Below, piece after piece: positions 1 through 7,056 of a DNA stretch of 64,000 nucleotides (position 1 is its first letter; every line of letters starts with the position of its first letter). The position numbers and the translations under genes are program-made. Source of the DNA: Streptococcus sanguinis SK355. GTDB taxonomy: Bacteria; Bacillota; Bacilli; Lactobacillales; Streptococcaceae. The stretch is from positions 1,279,025 through 1,343,024 of the forward strand of contig NZ_GL890993.1 of assembly GCF_000212855.1 (NCBI RefSeq), read 5' to 3'. The notes below the pieces were generated by a model, which saw only the letters and a list, made by a program, of their open reading frames with translations, was not told the origin of the DNA and searched no databases.

Positions 1-267
1 CTGATTCTGGTCAGCTTGGTCAATCTAGCAGGTCTCGTCATAGTTGCCGTTTCGGGGAAGTACATGCCCGATTATCGTTGGCAAGTTATTCTCTTTGCCC
101 TGCTTGCACTGATTTTCTTGGTTAATGCTGGGTTGCCAATCTTTCTGCGTTCAAAATTCCAAGTCAGCAAGGGTCGAAAAATCTTGACCTACTTGACCAG
201 CAGCGCTTCACTTATCGTCGTTCTCAATATCCTTTATTGGAGCCTTTACCAGTGGTGGACTTTATAA
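1..267 (+). CDS. Serine hydrolase (beta-lactamase family), C-terminal end only
   Basis: The frame is open from base 1, so this is the 3' end of a gene that starts upstream of the window. The visible 88 residues are membrane-spanning: two or three hydrophobic segments separated by a short basic stretch (FLRSKFQVSKGRK). The ending YWSLYQWWTL is almost the same as the ending YWSLYQWWAAY of the complete serine hydrolase at 48646-50424 on the minus strand. I therefore read it as a paralogue of that protein, whose catalytic domain would lie upstream. The family assignment rests on this tail similarity alone. The next gene follows after 22 bases. Confidence 0.6.
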   Translation: MILVSLVNLAGLVIVAVSGKYMPDYRWQVILFALLALIFLVNAGLPIFLRSKFQVSKGRKILTYLTSSASLIVVLNILYWSLYQWWTL

Positions 268-289
268 ATAACAGAAAGGAGCATTTCAC

Positions 290-1141
290 ATGCAGACTTC
301 CATTTCAACTTCAACTATTAAAAAATTTCTCATCTGGGCTTATGGCATAGGTTGGTTTCTTATGATCTTCTTATGTTATTTCTCTCAGCAAAAACAAAAC
401 GTCATAGCCTCGGTCTTCTCTATTTCCGCTATGTTTGCGCCGAGTATCGCGGCTCTTATTTCCAAAGCTCCCATTAAAGAGGCCGGTTGGCGACCTAATC
501 TGAGCAAAAAGTGGAAGTCCTATGCTGCAGTCTGGCTCTGGATTGCCTTTTATGCTATCTTTGGTGCGGTAGTTTATTTTAGCATTTTTCCCCAGCACTT
601 TTCACTAGCCTTTAGCCTGCTTGCTAAAAGCATTGGAACTAGCAATCCAGCTCTAGTTCAATCCACGGTTTGGCAGTATGTCTTTAATTTTCTAACGTGG
701 ATAAATTTACTTTGTATCATTCCAGCTTTAGGTGAAGAGTTAGGCTGGCGGGGTGTGCTTTATCCTTATCTTAAGGAGCGCTACGGTCGGACGAAGGGTC
801 GCTTTATCGGTGGTCTGATTTGGGCTTCGTGGCATTTACCTATGTTACTGTTTGCGGACAAATTATCACTAGACACCATTCTCTATATCTTTCCTTACTA
901 TATTATGGCGATTACTATGGGCTTCTTGTTAGATATTTATTATGTAAAAAGCAAAACCATTTGGTTGCCTGCTTTTGGTCACTCCACTATTGATACACTT
1001 GGCCCCCTGACTTCTTTGTTGGTCGCAGGAAATGTCAAACCTCTTGCCTATCTCGGGCCTGGAGCCAATGGGCTATTTGTAGGCTTACTAGCCATTGTAG
1101 TGGTTACTTGGCTAACCAAGCGGGAGGCGAAAGAAAACTAG
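290..1141 (+). CDS. CPBP family intramembrane metalloprotease
   Basis: A 283-aa polytopic membrane protein. Motif 1 of the CPBP (Abi/CAAX-protease-like) family is clear: GEELGWRGVLYPYL near residue 153, with the paired glutamates and arginine. It is followed by WASWHLP (motif 2 histidine) and FGHSTID (motif 3 histidine). Family members are membrane-embedded glutamic/metal-type proteases, and in lactic acid bacteria many act in bacteriocin self-immunity. The substrate here is unknown. The start has a good AAAGGAG ribosome site. The next gene (1169) is a tandem paralogue that begins with the same ISTSTIK segment, so the pair arose by duplication. Probably co-transcribed with the upstream serine hydrolase. 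Confidence 0.9.
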   Translation: MQTSISTSTIKKFLIWAYGIGWFLMIFLCYFSQQKQNVIASVFSISAMFAPSIAALISKAPIKEAGWRPNLSKKWKSYAAVWLWIAFYAIFGAVVYFSIFPQHFSLAFSLLAKSIGTSNPALVQSTVWQYVFNFLTWINLLCIIPALGEELGWRGVLYPYLKERYGRTKGRFIGGLIWASWHLPMLLFADKLSLDTILYIFPYYIMAITMGFLLDIYYVKSKTIWLPAFGHSTIDTLGPLTSLLVAGNVKPLAYLGPGANGLFVGLLAIVVVTWLTKREAKEN

Positions 1142-1168
1142 AATTGAAAAAAGAAAGGAGCATTTTAT

Positions 1169-1993
1169 ATGCAAAACACAATTTCAACTTCAACCATTAA
1201 AAGGTTTCTAGCATGGGCGTTTGGGCTCGCTTGGCCAGGTATGCTAGCCATAGCTTACTTTTATGCGAACAATCAGAAACTTGTCGGTAACATTTTATCC
1301 GCAAGTGTGGTAATGTTCGCCCCTATGGTGGCTGCTTTTTTGGCTAAAGCTCCTGTCAAGTCTATCGGCTGGAAATTGAAGCTCGCCAGTAAATGGCGCG
1401 ATTACCTAGCCTGCTGGTTAGCCATTTGTAGCATTATACTTGGCGGCGCACTTGTCTATTTTGCTGTCTTTCCGCAGCATTTGGCTTTTGCCCTGAACCC
1501 ACAAGTCGCCCTTCAAATTTTAATGATTCTTACGGTCTTAACTCTAGTCATCAGTCTTTCTGGCTTGGGCGAGGAAGTCGGCTGGCGGGGTATTCTCTAT
1601 CCTTATTTGAAAGAGCGCTACGGACGGACTAAGGGACGCATCATTGGTGGTCTCATCTGGGCTATTTGGCATTTTCCTGTCAATATGATTGGAGCAGGGA
1701 CGCTGGGTGAGCGTTTCTTAAATTTAATTCCCTATTATATCATGGCTATTTCTTTTGGGATTATCCTTGATATTTACTATGTACGTAGCAAAACCATTTG
1801 GCTGCCAGCCTTTGGACATGGGGTCATTGATGCCGTTGCCATGATAACTACCGTTTTCACTGTTAGTGGGGTAGAAACGTTTAAATTCCTTGGTCCTGGT
1901 CCAACTGGACTTTTTAGCGCTCTCATTGCTCTTGTCATTGCCGTTTGGCTGACCAAGCGCGAAGAGAGAGAAAGTCAGCAGGGGATTTCTTAA
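1169..1993 (+). CDS. CPBP family intramembrane metalloprotease (tandem paralogue)
   Basis: A 274-aa membrane protein closely related to the preceding gene. It shares the N-terminal ISTSTIK, the motif GEEVGWRGILYPYLKERYGRTKG, WAIWHFP and FGHGVID. The conserved Glu-Glu, Arg and two His residues expected of an active CPBP enzyme are all present. Start ATG lies behind a GAAAGGAG site, 27 bases after the previous stop, so the two are one transcriptional unit. The C-terminal tail is slightly longer and ends in charged residues. Function is inferred from family only: membrane proteolysis, possibly in immunity to a bacteriocin or in peptide maturation. Confidence 0.9.
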   Translation: MQNTISTSTIKRFLAWAFGLAWPGMLAIAYFYANNQKLVGNILSASVVMFAPMVAAFLAKAPVKSIGWKLKLASKWRDYLACWLAICSIILGGALVYFAVFPQHLAFALNPQVALQILMILTVLTLVISLSGLGEEVGWRGILYPYLKERYGRTKGRIIGGLIWAIWHFPVNMIGAGTLGERFLNLIPYYIMAISFGIILDIYYVRSKTIWLPAFGHGVIDAVAMITTVFTVSGVETFKFLGPGPTGLFSALIALVIAVWLTKREERESQQGIS

Positions 1994-2054
1994 TCTTTTT
2001 TAGGTGATTTTTCTACCACTTACTAGCGCAATCTAACCACTTACCAAAAAGAGC

Positions 2055-2083
2055 TTGATTTGGTGTACTTCTTTTGTTAGGAT
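2055..2083 (+). promoter_or_regulatory. Promoter of the 2122 CPBP gene
   Basis: TTGATT, a 17-base spacer, then TAGGAT preceded by TGT (an extended -10). A strong Shine-Dalgarno AAGGAGGT lies just before the ATG at 2122, so this gene has its own transcription start. Confidence 0.55.
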
Positions 2084-2121
2084 AAGGGTGTAGGGGAAAA
2101 TACACCTTAAGGAGGTCACAC

Positions 2122-3030
2122 ATGACACATACTTATCAAAAGACAGCCCATCGCTCTAGTCTGGAAATCTTGCAAGAAGAAGCAGGGGCAAAAAATTGGT
2201 GGCTGAGCCTGCCGCTGGCTTTTCTTGCGATTGCTGCGGGAAGCCTCATCAGCGGAGCTTTGTCCCAATGGCTCTTGCTGCCGAGCATGACGGACGCCAA
2301 TCGCTTACTGATAGGCATCGTTTCTTTATCCGTCTTTTTAGGTAGCAGTTTACTCATCATTCTCTTCGTCGCTAAATTTTGGGAGCGGCGCAGCCTTGCC
2401 AGTTTTGGACTTTGGAAGGAAAAATTAGGGTTCAATCTGCTGCTTGGTACAGCACTGGGTTTCTTCTTAGTCCTTCTGGCTGTGGGCTTTAATCTGCTCG
2501 GCGGACAGCTCCACATTCAAGTCGAAAAGCAGTTCAATCTAGGAATTTGGCTCTTTTTCCTGGTCAATTTCTTCTTTCAGGCGCTGGCTGAAGAGATGAT
2601 TTACCGCGGCTTTGTCATGAACAAACTCCGCACCAAGCTGGACTTGCTACCGGCTGTCCTGCTCAACTCCCTGCTCTTTGCGGTTATCCACATTTTTAAA
2701 GGTGGAACGCCCGTCCTTTATATCCTCAATGTCTTTCTGACCGGGATTTTCCTTTCCCTCCTTTTTGCACTGACGGACAATCTCTGGCTGGTCATAGCGC
2801 TGCATGCGGCTAATAACATGATTTATCTAGGTGTCTTTGGAGTGATTGGGACGGGCAACAATCTCCAGCACGGTAGTTTCTTACAGACGACTTTGACCAG
2901 TCAAGCCAACAGTTTCTTAGCAGGAACGCCAAGCGAACCTCTATCAGGCGGGCTGATAGCAGTCATCGTTATGGCGCTGGCTGCTCTTCTCACCGCCTAT
3001 CTAGCCAAGAAAAAGCAAGTGTTTAGCTAA
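2122..3030 (+). CDS. CPBP family intramembrane metalloprotease
   Basis: A 302-aa polytopic membrane protein of a different CPBP subgroup from the two upstream. Motif 1 reads EEMIYRGFV (about residue 156). A histidine-bearing helix follows (FAVIHIFKGG), then motif 3 HAANNMIY. The soluble N-terminus of about 30 residues precedes the first membrane segment. Near-consensus AAGGAGGT ribosome site, own promoter at 2055-2083. The neighbours (two more CPBP genes, then SdpR/SdpI-like pairs) suggest a membrane-stress or peptide-toxin immunity role. This is inference. Confidence 0.88.
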   Translation: MTHTYQKTAHRSSLEILQEEAGAKNWWLSLPLAFLAIAAGSLISGALSQWLLLPSMTDANRLLIGIVSLSVFLGSSLLIILFVAKFWERRSLASFGLWKEKLGFNLLLGTALGFFLVLLAVGFNLLGGQLHIQVEKQFNLGIWLFFLVNFFFQALAEEMIYRGFVMNKLRTKLDLLPAVLLNSLLFAVIHIFKGGTPVLYILNVFLTGIFLSLLFALTDNLWLVIALHAANNMIYLGVFGVIGTGNNLQHGSFLQTTLTSQANSFLAGTPSEPLSGGLIAVIVMALAALLTAYLAKKKQVFS

Positions 3031-3037
3031 GCCCTCC

Positions 3038-3097
3038 TTGTCTTTTATCCTCAAAAACAGTATAATGGAGAAAAGAATTTGAAAGTTCTCTAAATAG
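3038..3097 (+). promoter_or_regulatory. Promoter and candidate operator of the SdpR/SdpI-like pair
   Basis: TTGTCT (3038-3043), 17-base spacer, TATAAT (3061-3066). The motif TCTAAATAG at 3089-3097 is the reverse complement of CTATTTAGA found just after the -10 box at 4462-4470 of the second ArsR-containing cluster. It is a candidate operator for the ArsR-type repressor. The transcript would have a leader of about 160 bases. Confidence 0.5.
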
Positions 3098-3108
3098 TTT
3101 TAGGAGGA

Positions 3109-3207
3109 TTGCTGGCAGAAAATCTTGTCCGTTTGAGTAGCGCCTTGCTTACATTTGTAGGAGCCATGACTTATCTAGAGCTAGTTGCTTTGTTTGTCCT
3201 TAGCTAG
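3109..3207 (+). CDS. Possible 32-aa hydrophobic small protein or gene relic
   Basis: TTG start directly behind TAGGAGGA, 32 codons, hydrophobic content (ALLTFVGAMTYLELVALFVL). It sits in the leader between the promoter at 3038 and the ArsR gene. It could be a small membrane protein, or the tail of a decayed membrane protein that kept a ribosome site. Nothing else supports it. Confidence 0.25.
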   Translation: MLAENLVRLSSALLTFVGAMTYLELVALFVLS

Positions 3208-3232
3208 AAATCAATTTTAAGAGGTATCAAAA

Positions 3233-3520
3233 TTGGGAATTAGTGAAACCATGAAAGCCCTAGCTGATCCAGTTCGGCGGGAAATATTAGAAATATTAAA
3301 AAAAGGTCCTAAGTCGGCTGGTGAAATCGCTCAAGTCTTCGATTTGACGGGAGCGACGGTATCCTACCATTTGTCCCAGTTGAAAAAAGCGGGGCTCATC
3401 TATGAAGAACGGCAGAAAAATTACATTTACTACCATTTAGATGCTACGGTTTTTGAGGAAATTTTGGTCTGGATTGCCGCGCTAGGAGGGAAAAATAATG
3501 AAAACGAAACTGAGAAATAA
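3233..3520 (+). CDS. ArsR-family transcriptional regulator, SdpR-like
   Basis: A 95-aa winged-helix protein: DPVRREILEIL (helix 1-2), KSAGEIA, then recognition helix TGATVSYHLSQLKKAGLI and wing ERQKNYIYY. No cysteine metal site is visible, as in SdpR-type members that respond to a membrane partner rather than to metal. The TTG start at 3233 is chosen because it follows AAGAGGT and aligns exactly with the ATG of the second copy at 5268 (MGIS). The gene overlaps the downstream SdpI-like gene by 23 bases. In Bacillus subtilis, SdpR represses the sdpRI operon and SdpI sequesters it when the toxin SDP is present. An equivalent loop is inferred here. Confidence 0.8.
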   Translation: MGISETMKALADPVRREILEILKKGPKSAGEIAQVFDLTGATVSYHLSQLKKAGLIYEERQKNYIYYHLDATVFEEILVWIAALGGKNNENETEK

Positions 3521-4007
3521 CCTTAGAGAATTGCTGCTGACTTTCTTGGTTATTTGGCTGCCACTTGCTTATGCCTTATGGATTTATCCTAGTTTGCCAG
3601 AGAATATTAGGATCAATTTCACGTCGCCGATTAGCCCGACATTTAAGTATGTACCCAAATTTCTCTTTATCTGGGGTCTGCCAATCTTTATGACTTTGGC
3701 ACAGCTGATTGTTTATGGGGCAACGGCTTACCGAGAAATCACCAAGCCAGCTTTTGCCCGCTTCGTCCTTTGGATTGTTCCCTTGACCCATATCATTGTC
3801 TATCTTTCTATTTTGTTCTATGCTCTCGATTCTCACTTCAATGTTAATAAGATTGCCTTGATTTTTTCAGGCTTGATGTTTATGATTTCTGGGAATTATA
3901 TGCCCAAGAAAGTGGTGGTGGAAGAAAAACCAGCGCCGCGTTGGCTAGCCTACCTCTTTATCCTAGTCGGATTGACAGCCGTACTAGTGGGACTTTTTCT
4001 TTTGTAA
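3498..4007 (+). CDS. DUF1648/SdpI-like membrane protein
   Basis: A 169-aa protein with about five membrane helices. The first loop carries the DUF1648 pattern (YPSLPENIRINF). The later helix ends in SGNYMPKK, matching the GNYMPK signature of the SdpI immunity family, although the long C-terminal half of classical SdpI is missing. It overlaps the ArsR gene by 23 bases, which implies translational coupling. Likely role: immunity to, or sensing of, a membrane-acting peptide, with the ArsR partner as reporter. A close paralogue lies at 5536. Confidence 0.75.
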   Translation: MKTKLRNNLRELLLTFLVIWLPLAYALWIYPSLPENIRINFTSPISPTFKYVPKFLFIWGLPIFMTLAQLIVYGATAYREITKPAFARFVLWIVPLTHIIVYLSILFYALDSHFNVNKIALIFSGLMFMISGNYMPKKVVVEEKPAPRWLAYLFILVGLTAVLVGLFLL

Positions 4008-4020
4008 ATCAAGTGAAAAC

Positions 4021-4048
4021 AAAGTGCACAGATTGTGCGCTTTTGTTT
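4021..4048 (+). terminator. Terminator after the SdpI-like gene
   Basis: AAAGTGCACA, a 3-base loop, TGTGCGCTTT (one G-T pair), then a short T-rich run. It lies 14 bases after the stop codon at 4007. Confidence 0.6.
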
Positions 4049-4059
4049 AGTCTCATTCT

Positions 4060-4365
4060 GACTCTTTGTCAACTGTAGTGGGTTGATGAGAAGTTATAAT
4101 CTGGAGAGGACTAAATCAGTCCTCTCCTTTTTGATGTTCAAAGCGATGATTTCTTTATGAGTTCCAGCATCTAGAACATCCAAGATTATGATGTTAGGGT
4201 CTTTTATTCCCAGTAAGTTTGTGATAAAATTGAACTGTTCCATAAGAGTCTTTCTAATGATGGTTTTGTCGCTTTTCATTATAGGTCTTATGGGACTTTT
4301 TTTCTACAACAAATAGGCTCCATTATTCCTACAGTGGTTTTACCCACTACAGAAATTATAGAGCC
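4060..4365 (-). mobile_element. Internally deleted ISL3-family (IS1167-like) element
   Basis: About 306 bases bounded by imperfect 24-base inverted repeats. The left end starts GACTCTTTGTCAACTGTAGT and the right end, read inwards, GGCTCTATAATTTCTGTAGT. They agree at 17 of 24 positions, including an unbroken CTGTAGTGGGT. Inside is one minus-strand frame joining the N-terminus and C-terminus of an ISL3 transposase. No 8-base target duplication is visible (CTCATTCT left, GTTTTTTA right). The element is thus old or rearranged, MITE-like, and not autonomous. Confidence 0.7.
4094..4279 (-). pseudogene. ISL3-family transposase remnant (N- and C-terminal ends fused)
   Basis: 61 residues remain. Residues from MEQFNFITNLLGIKD to GTHKEIIA match the start of IS1167-type transposases. 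The next residues, LNIKKERTDLVLSRL, match their extreme C-terminus. Some 370 residues in between, including the zinc-binding and DDE catalytic parts, are gone, yet the frame is intact across the junction. It cannot be a functional transposase. The family match is from memory of IS1167-like proteins. Confidence 0.72.
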
Positions 4366-4407
4366 GTTTTTTATTGCAGTAGAGCTTGATAATTTTTAGA
4401 TTGAAGT

Positions 4408-4475
4408 TATTTAGAAAAAATTCGAAATAGATTTGACAGAAAGAAAGGAAAGATGTATAATCTATTTAGAAAAAA
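4408..4475 (+). promoter_or_regulatory. Promoter with flanking 13-base direct repeats
   Basis: A consensus promoter TTGACA (4433-4438), 17-base spacer, TATAAT (4456-4461). It is bracketed by two copies of TATTTAGAAAAAA (4408-4420 and 4463-4475). The core TATTTAGA recurs in inverted form in the promoter region of the first SdpR-like gene (3089-3097). This makes it a good candidate binding site for the ArsR regulators. Confidence 0.6.
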
Positions 4476-4501
4476 ACCAAAACAGTTTAGGAGAAAAAAC
4501 G

Positions 4502-5290
4502 ATGATTTCCATTCATATCTTGATTGCTATGCTGCTGATTTTAGGGGCAGTCCTTGTTCCTTTGGTTTATTTTAAAAAGACCAAGCACATTTCTCTATTA
4601 GTCTTTCTTTTAGGGGGGGTTGGTTTTTATTTATCGAGTCAAGTTTTGGAAAATATCTTGCACCGTATCGTTTTACAGCCTCAGGCTGATGGGACTATCG
4701 CTTTGCAGACGGAAAATCCTTGGCTATATGTCCTTTATGGTATTGCTGCGGCAGCTATTTTTGAAGAAACAGCCCGCTGGGTCATCTTTTACTGGCTGCA
4801 AAAGAAGCGTCCACTGACCTTTAGGGATGGTGTGGCCTATGGCTTGGGGCATGGTGGTATTGAGGCTCTGTTTATTGGTATTGTCAGTCTCTTAAACTTT
4901 TGGGTTATAGCTCAAGTAGTGACTCAGGGGAATGCCCAGACGCTGGCTCAAATTCCTCAAGCAGTTATTGACAATGTCCGCTCTATGAGCGCTGGCAGCA
5001 TCTATCTTTTAGCTTTTGAACGGATCTTGGCTATTCTCATTCAAATCCTACTAACATTCTGGGTTTGGAAGGCGGTCAAGGAGAAGGCTCCAGTGTATTT
5101 TTTAGCTGCTCTGGGACTTCACGCCCTGATTGACCTAGCGCCTGCTCTGGCTCAGGTAGGCTTTCTTCCGCCACTGGCTGTTGAGGCTCTGCTCTTAGTA
5201 GAAGTAGTGGCACTAGTCTTTCTGACCAAGAAAATCTTGAAAGTTTACCTGAAAGAAAGGTTCAATCATGGGGATCAGTCAAACGCTTAA
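4502..5290 (+). CDS. YhfC/PrsW-like intramembrane protease
   Basis: A 262-aa protein with seven or eight hydrophobic segments. The helix AAIFEETARWVIFYW carries the EE-x-x-R pattern, followed by GLGHGGIEALFIG and a later ALGLHALID. Together these match the YhfC family of glutamic-type intramembrane proteases, related to PrsW and CPBP. The start ATG at 4502 follows TAGGAG; an upstream in-frame TTG at 4433 is part of the -35 box and is rejected. The 3' end overlaps the next ArsR copy at 5268 by 23 bases, so protease, regulator and SdpI-like gene form one operon. Confidence 0.75.
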   Translation: MISIHILIAMLLILGAVLVPLVYFKKTKHISLLVFLLGGVGFYLSSQVLENILHRIVLQPQADGTIALQTENPWLYVLYGIAAAAIFEETARWVIFYWLQKKRPLTFRDGVAYGLGHGGIEALFIGIVSLLNFWVIAQVVTQGNAQTLAQIPQAVIDNVRSMSAGSIYLLAFERILAILIQILLTFWVWKAVKEKAPVYFLAALGLHALIDLAPALAQVGFLPPLAVEALLLVEVVALVFLTKKILKVYLKERFNHGDQSNA

Positions 5291-5549
5291 AGCTCTAGCT
5301 GACCCAGTTTGAAGGGGGATTCTGGAAATGCTCAAGCATGGTCCGAAGTCTGCAGGGGAAATTGCCCAAGCTGTTGAGCTGACGCCTGCGACGGTATCCT
5401 ACCACCTCTCTCAGCTAAAGAAAGCCGGTCTGCTCATAGAAGAAAAGCAGAAGAACTTTATATATTACAGCTTAGATGTCACTGTTTTTGAAGAAATTCT
5501 TGTCTGGTTTCAATCTCTTGGAGGAGGAAACGAAAATGAAAAAAAATAG
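5268..5549 (+). pseudogene. SdpR-like ArsR regulator interrupted by a nonsense codon
   Basis: Second copy of the ArsR gene. From ATG 5268 it reads MGISQTLKALADPV and then TGA (5310-5312), where the first copy has arginine (CGG). The frame then continues intact for 73 codons from ATG 5328 with recognition helix TPATVSYHLSQLKKAGLL. A GGGGGA stretch 10 bases before 5328 could allow a restart. The product would lack the N-terminal dimerisation helix. Either a recent loss of function or a shortened DNA-binding protein. It overlaps the downstream gene by 14 bases. Confidence 0.7.
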
Positions 5550-6033
5550 TTTAGAAGAATTAGGCTGGGCACTTGGCGTCATGCTCTTGCCAGTTTTATA
5601 TGCCATCTGGGTCTATCAAAAATTACCGGAAAACCTGGCTATTCACTTTGACTTATCTGGAAAAGGAAATGCTTTTTTACCTAAGTTTCTAATAGTATCT
5701 GCTTTTCCAATTGTCATGATGCTGCTAGAAGTTATGATCTATTGGACAACCATTGCCAAAGATATCTTGAATAGAACCTTTAAGCACCTTATTCGTTGGA
5801 TGTTTCCTCTTACCTTTGTTTCGCTGTATCTAGCTACTATTTATCGGGGCTTAAATGAGAGTTTTGATGTGCGTAAAATAGCAACTATGCTAGTTGCTTT
5901 GGTTTTCATAATTGTAGGCAATTACTTGCCCAAAAAAGTACAAGCTGACAGAAATTCCATGAATAGAAAATGGGCACACCTCTTTGTTTTGTTGGGATTT
6001 CTTACTTTTATAGTCAGCATTTTCTATTTGTAA
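5536..6033 (+). CDS. DUF1648/SdpI-like membrane protein (paralogue)
   Basis: A 165-aa membrane protein. It shows a textbook DUF1648 stretch, YQKLPENLAIHFDLSGKGN, then helices ending in VGNYLPKKV, the SdpI-type signature, as in its paralogue at 3498. The ATG at 5536 is preferred over an upstream in-frame codon because GAGGAGG lies directly before it. The gene is intact although its regulator is broken. Loss of a repressor would leave it constitutively expressed, but that is inference. Confidence 0.75.
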   Translation: MKKNSLEELGWALGVMLLPVLYAIWVYQKLPENLAIHFDLSGKGNAFLPKFLIVSAFPIVMMLLEVMIYWTTIAKDILNRTFKHLIRWMFPLTFVSLYLATIYRGLNESFDVRKIATMLVALVFIIVGNYLPKKVQADRNSMNRKWAHLFVLLGFLTFIVSIFYL

Positions 6034-6042
6034 GCGGATTTA

Positions 6043-6051
6043 TGCTATAAT
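6043..6051 (+). promoter_or_regulatory. Extended -10 promoter of flp
   Basis: TGCTATAAT, with no convincing -35, about 30 bases before the flp ATG. AAAGGG at 6069-6074 serves as ribosome site. Confidence 0.4.
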
Positions 6052-6080
6052 GGTATCAAGTATCAAATAAAAGGGTTATC

Positions 6081-6767
6081 ATGATTACCAAGGAGCATTA
6101 TCAATTTATCCGGCAGCACCCTGCCTTTGTCAATCTGCCAGTGGAGCTTTTCGATAAATTAGCAGTGGAGATTCAGTATCGCAAGATTCCAAAAGGGCAA
6201 ATTATCTTTTTTGCAGGAGACCGGCGTGAGCGCCTTTTTCTCTTGTCTCAAGGCTATGTTCGGATTGAGCAGTATGATTCGACAGACACATTTTCTTATA
6301 TGGATTATGTCAAGAAAGACAGTGTTTTCCCCTATGGAGGTATGTTTTTTGATGAGCGCTATCATTACACAGCCATCGCTGTCACCAATGTCGAATATTT
6401 GTCCATTCCTATCGATTTGTTTGAAGATTATTCAAAGAAGAGTGTGGACCAGCTGTTGTTCATTACCAAGCGCCTATCGCAAATCCTGGAATTTCAGGAA
6501 TTGAGATTGCGCAATGTCGTAGCGGCCAGTGCCAGTGAGCGTGTTATCCAGTCTCTGTCGCTGCTCTGCATGGATTTGTGCAAGGAGGGGGATAGCCTGC
6601 CCTTTCCTATCAGTATGAAAGAGTTGGCAAAACTAGGAGCCACAACTCGGGAAACGGTCAATCAAGTTCTGAAAAAGCTCTTGGATGAAGGTCGGATTGA
6701 ATACGAACATAAAAAATTAACTTTTAAAGAGAAAGAGTATTTTATGAAATATCTTGCTGGAAGCTAA
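6081..6767 (+). CDS. flp: Crp/Fnr-family regulator Flp of the arginine deiminase cluster
   Basis: A 228-aa protein. The N-terminal cyclic-nucleotide-binding-like beta-roll (residues about 20-115) includes IPKGQIIFFAGDRRERLFLLSQGYVRI. A long dimer helix follows, then a C-terminal HTH with recognition helix TTRETVNQVLKKLL. No FNR-type N-terminal cysteine cluster is present, so it is not an oxygen-sensing [4Fe-4S] protein of the E. coli type. In S. gordonii an Fnr-like gene in this position (flp) is needed for full arc expression. Position and sequence support the same role here. It is separated from arcA by a terminator and a 289-base regulatory region. Confidence 0.85.
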   Translation: MITKEHYQFIRQHPAFVNLPVELFDKLAVEIQYRKIPKGQIIFFAGDRRERLFLLSQGYVRIEQYDSTDTFSYMDYVKKDSVFPYGGMFFDERYHYTAIAVTNVEYLSIPIDLFEDYSKKSVDQLLFITKRLSQILEFQELRLRNVVAASASERVIQSLSLLCMDLCKEGDSLPFPISMKELAKLGATTRETVNQVLKKLLDEGRIEYEHKKLTFKEKEYFMKYLAGS

Positions 6768-6790
6768 TCGGTTCTGATTAGCTTCTTTTT
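6760..6790 (+). terminator. Terminator of flp
   Basis: Perfect 10-base stem GAAGCTAATC / GATTAGCTTC with a 6-base loop, followed by a run of T. It overlaps the flp stop codon. Confidence 0.85.
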
Positions 6791-6887
6791 TGTTAAATAA
6801 ATTCAAAATATTCTAATATTAACCATGTACTGATTTTATTTTTAAAAATAAATATTCACAAAAATAATATAATGCATAAAATATTCA

Positions 6888-6902
6888 AAGAAAACGCTTT
6901 AA
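6888..6902 (+). promoter_or_regulatory. Candidate distal cre site upstream of arcA
   Basis: AAGAAAACGCTTTAA fits the CcpA consensus WTGNAARCGNWWWCA except at positions 2 and 14. It lies about 70 bases before the arcA -35. The surrounding AT-rich stretch (6796-6890) contains several AATATTC-like elements that could bind ArgR or Flp, but I cannot define those boxes. Confidence 0.45.
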
Positions 6903-6970
6903 AGAAGAATATTATAAAAATAGAAATAGAAAAAAGCAAAGGATTTGACATTTGCAATGTAGGATTTTTC

Positions 6971-6999
6971 TTGAAAGCGGTAGCATTAAATGCTAGAAT
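6971..6999 (+). promoter_or_regulatory. arcA promoter with an overlapping cre site
   Basis: -35 TTGAAA (6971-6976), 17-base spacer, -10 TAGAAT (6994-6999) with an upstream TGC. The sequence 6971-6985, TTGAAAGCGGTAGCA, fits the CcpA cre consensus with one mismatch and covers the -35 box. Repression by steric block in glucose is expected. Confidence 0.8.
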
Positions 7000-7056
7000 A
7001 GTACATGTAAACGGGCTTAGGAAAACCTAAACCGCAAAGAAAAAGGAGGATAGTAG

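Noticed and set aside
5310..5312. TGA read as selenocysteine or programmed read-through in the ArsR gene
   Set aside because: No selenocysteine insertion element is visible and the paralogue has arginine there, so a simple nonsense mutation is more likely.
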